Part shown: piece by piece, positions 27,201 through 36,200 of the stretch
How the letters are laid out: every line of letters begins with the position of its first letter
Numbering within the stretch: the first letter of the stretch is position 1
Assembly: GCA_019636695.1 (NCBI GenBank)
Contig: JAHBXD010000001.1
Location: forward strand, 675,661 to 739,660
Reading direction: 5' to 3'
DNA from: Phycisphaeraceae bacterium
GTDB lineage: Bacteria > Planctomycetota > Phycisphaerae > Phycisphaerales > UBA1924
Length of the DNA: 64,000 nucleotides
The notes under the pieces: model-generated
What the model was told of the DNA's origin: nothing
Databases searched by the model: none
The model's input: the letters and a program-made list of their open reading frames with translations, nothing else
Position numbers and translations under genes: made by a program

Positions 27201-30200
27201 TCATCGTCGCTGGCGATGAAGTCACTTTCGAGCGTGTCGAACAAATGCTGGCCGATCTCTCGGCTGTTCCGGTCGAACGCGAACTTCGCATTGTTCCTTT
27301 GTCCAATGTTGAGGCTGCAGATGTACGCATTCGCGCGATGCAGTTATATGACGCGCAGACAGCGGGCATTCCCGATGCTCGACCTGTTGAAGTCTCCGTC
27401 AATGAGCACAATAATGCGATTGAAGTCGTGGCCGACCGCGAAGGCATGACCAGATTCATGCGGATCGTCGAGGAACTGCAACGGCAGGCAGGCCCTGCCC
27501 GTGAAATCCGCATGATCGAACTGCGATTTGCCCGTGCGGCGGATGTCGTGAGTTTTCTGGATGACCTTGTGAAATCCAGTGCGAGTTTCCGCAGCGGGGG
27601 CGGGGCAGATCCCGTATTTGAAGCCTTGGATAGCACCAACACGCTCCTCATCGCGGCACAGCCTGCGCACCTCCCCATCGTGGATCAACTCGTCCGTAAT
27701 CTCGACAATGCAGAGTCCGTCGAGCGTCCGCCTTTACGCATCCTTCGACTTCGCACGACCGATGCGGCAAGTCTTGCGGCGGTGCTGCAAGGCTCCTACA
27801 ACCGTCGCCCGGTTGAAGAACGCTCAAGGAAGCCCGTTGATGTCCAAGCTGATCCGGCGACCAACACCCTCGTGGTCTCGGCACACCACGATGTGCTTCC
27901 GGAGATTGAAAGCCTCGTCAACGAACTGAACCAAACCCAGGCATTCGATGCCGAAGAGCGCGAGATTCGAATCTTCCCGCTCAAGGTCGCACGCGCAGAA
28001 GAGCTTGCCCAGACCATCGATCAGATGTTCCCCGAGCCTCCGATTCCGCTTGACCCGCGAACTCGCCAACCCAGGTATGACCTTCGCCAACCTCGTGAGA
28101 TTGTTGTGCGGGCCGACCGGGCGACCAACTCACTTATCGTCGATGCTCCGGCGAAGCGGCTCGCAGGCTTCGAGCAGATTGTCAGGAGCCTTGATCAACA
28201 CAAACTCGCGGCCGACCTTGAGCTGCGGACCTATCGCCTCCAGCGGGCCGAGCTTGTCGCGGTCGCTGCGACCTTGCGCCAACTCGCCGCGACCGGGGCG
28301 TTGGGAGTCCCCGTGCAGCAGGGTGTGACGATTGAGAGTGAGCCGGTGACGCGAACCCTGATCGTGGGGGGGCCGTCAGCCATCTTCCCGCAGGTCGAAA
28401 AAGTCCTGGGTGATCTTGATGCATTCCCGGAGCGTCCCGGGGTCACACTGCGGCTCTATCCGCTCCGCCATGCGCGGGCCGATAGGCTCCAGCCGCTGCT
28501 TGAGCAGATATTGGCGACTCGGCTGCGCGAAGTCGAACTCGAAAAGGGCATGACGATCGAAGAAGTCCGCTCAATGCTCGATGTCGCGGCCGATCGTGCG
28601 AGCAACACCCTGATCGTTTCCGCGCCTGAAAGCGTGCAGCAGATCGCCGAACATCTGATTCGCAGCCTTGATGTCGAATCGGCCCGCATCGGGCAGTCCA
28701 CTATTCGCGTGGTGCCGTTGACTTATGCCGATGCCGGATCAATCGCCCAGGCCGTTCAACAGGCTCTGCCGTCGATCGACCTTCCCAGCGGCGGCACGGT
28801 CACCGTGATCGCTGCGGCGGGCGCCAACGCGCTTCTACTTTCAGGCGTTGAGGAGGATCTCAACCGGGTAGAATCGCTGCTTGAGCCGCTCGATCAGCGC
28901 CCTGCCGGAGATGATGTGGCTTCCGCAGCCACATTTGCGCTTCAGCATGCTGAATCGGCGCAGATCGCTCAGGTTGTGCAACGATTGCTGACGGATCAAC
29001 TCGAGAATGACCCGCGACTAATTACAGCGCAACTTCGGTATTTTCGCGGACAGCTCCCCCGACGCATTTCTGTTCGAGTAGAGGCCGATTCTCGCACGAA
29101 CTCGCTGATCGTTTCCGGGCCGGCCGCCACGATCGAACTTGCCCGGACGATTATCAATCAGCTCGACCAGCCCGACGAACTCGGTCGGCGAAGTGTTGCG
29201 ACATTCAATCCGGCCCGCGCTGATCCGCAGTCGCTCGTGCAAACCGTTCGGAATATCGTGACCGCCAGCATGCCGGCCGCTCGTGTCAAGCTTGAGTTGC
29301 TGCACGAGCCACGCACCGGCAGCATTGTCGTTATCGGCACAGACGAGCAAGTCACGCAGGCGGTGCGCATGCTCGCGGATTTTGATGATCGCGCAATCGC
29401 GCTTCCTTCGGTTGAGCTGGCGATCTTCGATCTTTCCAATGCTGCGGCGGCCTCAACGGCATCGGTCATGCAGGGCATGCTTGCCGATCGTTCTCGCTGG
29501 CCCGACGAACTCGCAAGAGCCGATCGCGCAGGCTTGCCGATCGCCCCGCCGCGGGTTAACGCCGAAGCGGGTTCGAATCGGCTGCTGGTCTCGGTGCCCG
29601 CTGCGCTCATGCCGCTCGCGCGAGATCTCATCACCATGCTCGATGCTCCGCCCTCGGGCAAGACTGTCGAACTTCGCGTCTTCAACCTCGAAAAAGGCGA
29701 TGCCGCCGGCGTGGCGCAAGCCCTCGCTGCGACACTGCGTGCCGGCCTCCGCCCGGGGCAACGTGAGCCGGTCGTGACCGCAGAGACAAGGAGCAACGCC
29801 GTTCTCGTTGCGGCCGATCCGGAACAACTGGCCTCGGCCGAGCAGATGATCAGATCGCTGGATAGCGCGGTGGATATCGCTCGCGCGGGTGTTCGCACCG
29901 TGTTTCTAAAAAATGCCCGCGCAGAGAGTCTTGCGCCGATCGTGCAGCAGTTACTGGTGCAGGAGGATCCCGCCGCCGGGATGCCCGATTGGGTACGGTG
30001 GTCGAGGGTAGCGAATCGACAGGTCGATGAGCGTCCGCACGTTCGGGTTATTGCCGAAACTCGACTCAACGCGCTTGTGGTCAGCGCTCCGGTAAGTGTT
30101 CTCGAGTTGGCCGAGCAGACGATCGCCGCTCTTGATATCGATCAGCGCCAGGCCGTCGCTGCGCGAGCCGTTCGCGTGCTTACTCCGACCAATGCCGAGG

Positions 30201-33200
30201 CCGCTGAACTTGCCGTCAACCTTGCCGATCTGTTTCTCGACGATGATACAGATGGTCCGCCTCCGGTCATCAAGGTAGATCGCGGAAGCAACTCCCTAAT
30301 CGTTCGAGCAACGGCTGAGCAGTTTGACCGCATCGAAGCCCTGGTGCATCAGCTCGACAAGGCTGCGCTCGTCGGCTCTCGGGAGATGCGAATGATCCGT
30401 ATCGATCCCTCGCGGGCCGACGCGGCAAGCATGGCGGCGACGCTCAAGCAACTGCTCGAGCGTTCGGGCGGATTGCGCGTGGAGATCATTTCGGCGGAAG
30501 AACTGCTCAATGAACGTCCGAAGGGGTCGTCATTGAACTCGCCGCTCGATGATCGAGACGGGAAGGATGGTGCGCTCTTCCGCGCGGGGTTTCGCGGTCA
30601 AGACCATACCGATCTATCCGTTGTCCCCATGATCGGTGTCGATCCGGTCAGCGCGATTCTGGTTGCTGCGATCGGCATGCAGCCAGAGTCAGATGCAGGC
30701 GCCGTAACGATCGCGGTTGATCCTGCGACCAACTCGCTGATCGTGATCGGCTCACCTCGCGTTGCCGAGCGTGTCGCAAGGCTCGCCGCAGACATTGAAA
30801 GCCAAGTGCCCGCACAACCCACGGCTGTGCGTGTCATCAGCCTCGCCGAAGGAGCCCCGGTCGATGGAATCGTCCAGATCGTTCGGGAGACGATTCGCCA
30901 GGTCGGACGCTCCGGTCCGAATAACCCGGGTGGTTTTTCCGGGGCGGTCGGGATCACCGCCGATCCGGTCGGCGAGGGCGTCATTGTTTGGGCCAACGAT
31001 GCGGACTTCGCCGTACTGGGTCGCTTGATCGGGTCGTTGGCGTCTTCGCCGCGAATGACCAGTCTCACAGTCAAGGTCTATCCGCTCGAGAATATCCGTG
31101 CCGATCGTGCGGCAGGCAGTGTTCGCGATCTTGTCAGTCCTCGACCCCAGGGGCGTCAGGCACAGCGACTTCGCTCCACCGAGCTGACCCTTGCCGACCC
31201 TACCGGCCGGGAGGTACGAGCCGAGATCGATGCCAATCTCGTCAGCGTCACACCCGACCCGAGCGGCACGGCCATCATCGTTGCCGCCCCGGCCGATGCC
31301 TACTCCCTCATTGATGCGTTCATTGCATTAATTGATCAAAGCCCGGTACACGATCGTCTCGCGATTCGACGGTATGAACTCCAGAACGCACGCGCATCCG
31401 ATCTGGCCAGAACCTTTGAAACCCTGTTTGAGGCTCAGCGCCAGGGGCCTTCGGCTGGAGAATTGCCGCGTGCCCGATTCGTGCCGGATGAGCGGACGAA
31501 TTCAATCCTGGTGACTGCCGGCGATGCGCAGCACGCTGAAGTGGTTCGACTCTTGGCCTCTGCCGACGCAGAACTGGCAGATCGTGACCTTGTCACCGAA
31601 ATCTTCACGCTCAGGCAGGCATCCCCATCCACGGTGCAGCGCGTCATCGAGCAGATCGTGGTCGGGCGAGATCCTGGGAAGCGTGAGTTGATGCAGGTGT
31701 CCATCGATGAATCGTCCAGCGTGGTGGTCGTCAAGGCTCCACCCGCGCAACTCGAAGAGGTGAGGCAGATCATCGCGCAGGTTGATATCGCCGAAACCGG
31801 CGGGTTGCCCGTGCGGACCATCAAACTCGCTCGGGCGGACGCAAGCATTGTTGCCCGTTCCGTAACCCAGTTTTTTGAGCAACGAGCACGCGCTTCGGCC
31901 ATGTCCGGCCGCCGTCCCGAGTCCAAGGTCGCCGTTGTAGGAGATCGTCGTTCCGGGGCGTTGATCATTGCCGCGGGAGATCAGGATTTCGCGCAGATCG
32001 AATCCATGGTCGCCGCATTTGACGAGGCCGCCCCGGCCCAGGAAATGGATATTCGAGTAGTGCCGCTTCGACATGTGCGTGTGGCGGATGTACGCTCAAT
32101 GCTCGAAAACCTGACGTTTGAGCTTCAATATGAACGCATGTGGGGACAGGCCGGCGTCACGGGTGAGGCCAAACTCTTCACGCAGTTTAATGAACGCGGC
32201 AACTCGGTAGTTTTTGTCGGTCAGGGCGAAGCGCTCACAACAGCCGAGCGTCTCGTCAACGCCATCGACATTCCCGCGACGGAGCAGTCGCGGAAGATCG
32301 TTCGAGCGGTTCGGGCCGAGCACGCAGATTTGAACGCCCTCGCGCGAGTTATTGAATCAAGTTTTGCCTCAACCCAGCCGCGGTGGTGGTGGGGCCCTGG
32401 GGGCGATACCGACAGCGTTTCGGTGCAGGTAGATCGACAGCGCGGCCTGTTGCTACTGGTCGGCGTGCAGGCCAGGGTTGACGAAGCTGCCGAGGCCATC
32501 GTTGCGCTCGATCTCGCCGCGATGCGAGAAGGGCAAGTCATCGAGTCGATTACGTTGCGGCATGCGCAGGCTGATCGTGCGGCCCAGAGTCTCAGTCGGT
32601 TCTTCCGCGATCGCGCACAGGCCGAAGGGCGCCGCACTGATGAAGTATCCATCATCGGATCGCCAGACGGGAACGTGTTGATTGCCTCGGCTCGGGAAGA
32701 GGATATGGAGATCCTACGTGCACTCATCGCGCAACTCGATCAGCCGGAACTCGGCGAAGGTCGCGTGATCGAGGCGTACGTCCTGCGGAACCTTGAACCG
32801 GCGGAGGCCGCCGCCACCCTTCGTGCGATGTTCCCGCAGACACGGGCCGATGAGCGAGTGATTGTCACGCCGCAGGTGAGCACGCGATCGGTGATTGTCT
32901 CGGTCCCCGCAAAACTCTCTGAACAGGTTGCCATGCTTGTCAGTGAGATCGACCGAGCACCCACGGCCGACGACGTGAAGTTCACAACAGTAACGCTCGA
33001 ATCGGCCCGTGCCGACGATATTGCGGCGTCCTTGCGACTTGCGCTTCCCCCGACGCTCAAAGTCACGATTACGCCTGTCTCGCGCAGCAACTCCCTGCTT
33101 CTTACCGGATCTCCCGAAGCGATCGAGATTGCCGTCGCACAAATTCGTATTCTCGACACCGAGCCACCACGAAGCATGCAGGTGTTCAAACGCATCGCGC

Positions 33201-36200
33201 TGAAACACGCCATGGCCGACGATGTCTGGCTCACGCTCACGCAGATCATGCGCAATCGCCGCACCGGCCCGACCGATCCGGCCGTCAGCATCGACTATTC
33301 CTCGGCCGACAACACCCTGTCGATTTCCGCGACTCCTGATCAGATCGAACAGATCGAGCAGATGATTGCCGAGCTCGATGTACCGGTCGCCGTAAATCGT
33401 ACGACGGAGTTCGTCAAACTCCAGTATGCCGACGCGGAGCAGACCGCGAAGGCCCTTCAAGTCTTCTACGGCCGCTCCGCCCGTGAAGCACGCACACCCG
33501 GGGCTCGCGCCACGACGATCGTGCCTGATCCGGCCAGCAACTCGCTGGTTATCAGCGCGGATATCAACGAATGGGAAGGTATCCGCTCGCTGATCCGCAA
33601 GCTCGATTCCGCCGAGTACGACACATCCCGCCAACTCGCAGTGATTCCGCTCGTGCATGCCGATGCCGTCAGCGTCGCCCGCGCGCTCTCGGAAGGGTTC
33701 AGGCAAGGCGTCGATCGTCAGTTGAGTCAGGAACGTGCGAGAATCGAGCAGCAAAGGCGCCGTGCTCCCGCCGGACGAGAAGATGACTTCTTTGATCCCC
33801 TCGTGCTCGTTCAGGATGATGCGATTCCCTCAGTCTCGGCAGAACCGACAACCAACTCGCTGATCGTCTTTGCTTCACCACGCGACATGCAGCGCATTCA
33901 GGCGATCGTGATGCAGCTCGATGTGCCCGACGTTCTCAAGCTCCCCCAGCCCCGCGTCATTCCCCTTGAGAACGGCAGGGCATCCCAGATCGCCCAGGCC
34001 CTTCGCGAAATGTTCGTCAGTCAGGGAGGTCGGCAGCAGAATCTGCGCGGCGTCATGATTTTCGGCGACGATGTCTCAAACACCATTATCGTGCGGGCAA
34101 ACGATGAGCAGTTTGCGCAAATCTTGCAGCTCGCTCAGACGCTTCAGAACAATGCCGCACAGGCACGGCTTTCCCCTCGCGTGGTATCTCTGCGGCATGT
34201 CCCGGCAGTTCGTTTGCGTGAAACCCTGACGGCGACCTTCCGGCCTATTGCTGCCCAGAGAAATGAGACATTCAGTATCGAGCTCGATCGAGCCGGCAAC
34301 GCCCTCGTTATTGTCGCCGGAGATCGTCTCTTCGAAGAAATCGAATCAGTTGTGAAGCAGCTCGATGCTGTCGATTATCCGCCCGAGACTGCTCCGGAAG
34401 GTGATGCCATTCCTCAGCCCGGGCCGGGCCAGGGGGTGTACATCATCGATGTCGTCAACAACAGTCCGGATGACATTCGTCAGGTTCTCGAGCAGATGGG
34501 TGTTACCCGTGCCACGCCCGCCGATCGTCCGGGCGTCGTCAGCGAGCCTGTTACGCTTGTTTCACTCAAGCAGCGTAAGGCCCTTGCGGTCGTCGGCAGC
34601 CGTGCTGACGGCGAAGCGATCCGCAGGCTCATTTCCGCGCTCGATGCCGAGATTCTTCAGCCGGCCCAGCACGTCGAGGTTCTCTTCCTCAAGTTAGCCG
34701 ATGCCCGGGCCATCGCGCAGACCCTTCGCGACATGCTCAACGCGCCGACTTCCGCTGCTCCTGGCGGTCAGCCTTCCGCTCTCGCGGAACAGATCAGACG
34801 CCTCGCCGTCGCCACCCGCCAGTGGGATCGTCCCCCCGTGGAGGTCGATCTCTCCCTACCCATCCGCATCATCCCCGATCCGCAGACCAACTCGATCACC
34901 ATTGCCTCCACGCGTGAAAATGTCGCCGCCCTCATCCGCGTAGTCGAACTCTTCGATACGCTGCCGATCGGCGATGCGGTTGTGATTCGTCTCTTCCCGC
35001 TCCAGAATGCTTCTGCGGCGCGTCTCAAGACAGTCATCGACGAACTCTTCAGGCAAGGCGAAGCTCTTCGACGTCTTCCCGGCACACAGCGGCAGGGGCT
35101 TCCCAGCACAGTGACGGGTCGCGCGCTTGCGGGTGAAGTCGCCGTCAGCATCGACGAGCGGACAAACACCCTTGTCGTTGCCGGTCGCGAAGAGGCCGTC
35201 GCCCTTGTTGAAGTCATACTCAAAGATCTTGATGCCCAGGCCGTGGCAAGTTGGGTTGAACCGCAGATCATTCCTCTCAAGCATGCCGATCCCGTGCGCA
35301 TGGCCCAGAAACTCCGCGAGGTGCTCGTTACCGGCATCTCGCAGACACCCGAAGCCGCAGCCCTCCGACGTCAGGTTGCTCGTCTTCGCATCGCACGTAC
35401 GGGTGGCGACGCTGCTCGCCCCGGCGCTGTAGAGGCCGACATTTTCGCACCCCTTTCTGATCTCGTCATCACGGCCGAAGAGAACCTTGGTGCCATAATC
35501 GTTGTCGGTTCCACCAGCAATGTTCGGGTCGTTCGCGAGCTTGTCGCTATGCTGGATGTCGAGGCGGCCGCGGCAGGAAACGAAGTCCGGATCTTCCCCA
35601 TGCGATTCGCCGCGGCCGATCGCGTAGCCCGCATAGCCCAGGATGTCTTCAGCCAGCGAGAACGCGCTGGGGGGCTGCGTCCTGAAGACCGGCTGATCAT
35701 CACAACCGACACCCGCACCAATGCCCTTGTCGTTTCGACCAGTCCGCGAAGCCTCGCCGTGCTCGAATCGCTCCTGCGAACACTCGATGCCGAGCAGGCA
35801 AATCTCAGCGTCGGCATTCATGTGCTCGCCGTGCCCGATGTCGATGTCCGCCAGCTCGCGCCTCGCATCCAGCGTCTGATGCAGGAACGTCTGGCGGCAT
35901 CCCGCCGAGCGGGCGTGCCAGAGTCTCCTTCTGATGCCGTCAGCATCGAGCCGGAGCCTGCCAGCGGTTCGTTGATCATCGCCGCGAGCGATGAAAACCT
36001 TGAAGTCATCCGTGAGTTGCTCTCCGCCCTCACGCGTGCCGGGGCTGAAGGCGGCGGCCTCGGGGCGCCGCGCACCGAGGTCATCCCGATCCCGAATGGG
36101 CAGGTCGAAGACATTTTTGATTCGATCAATGAGTTGTATGTCCGCCGCGAGAATGAAAAGCGCGGAGCCGGGAGCGTCATCGTCTCGGCAAATGCCCGCC

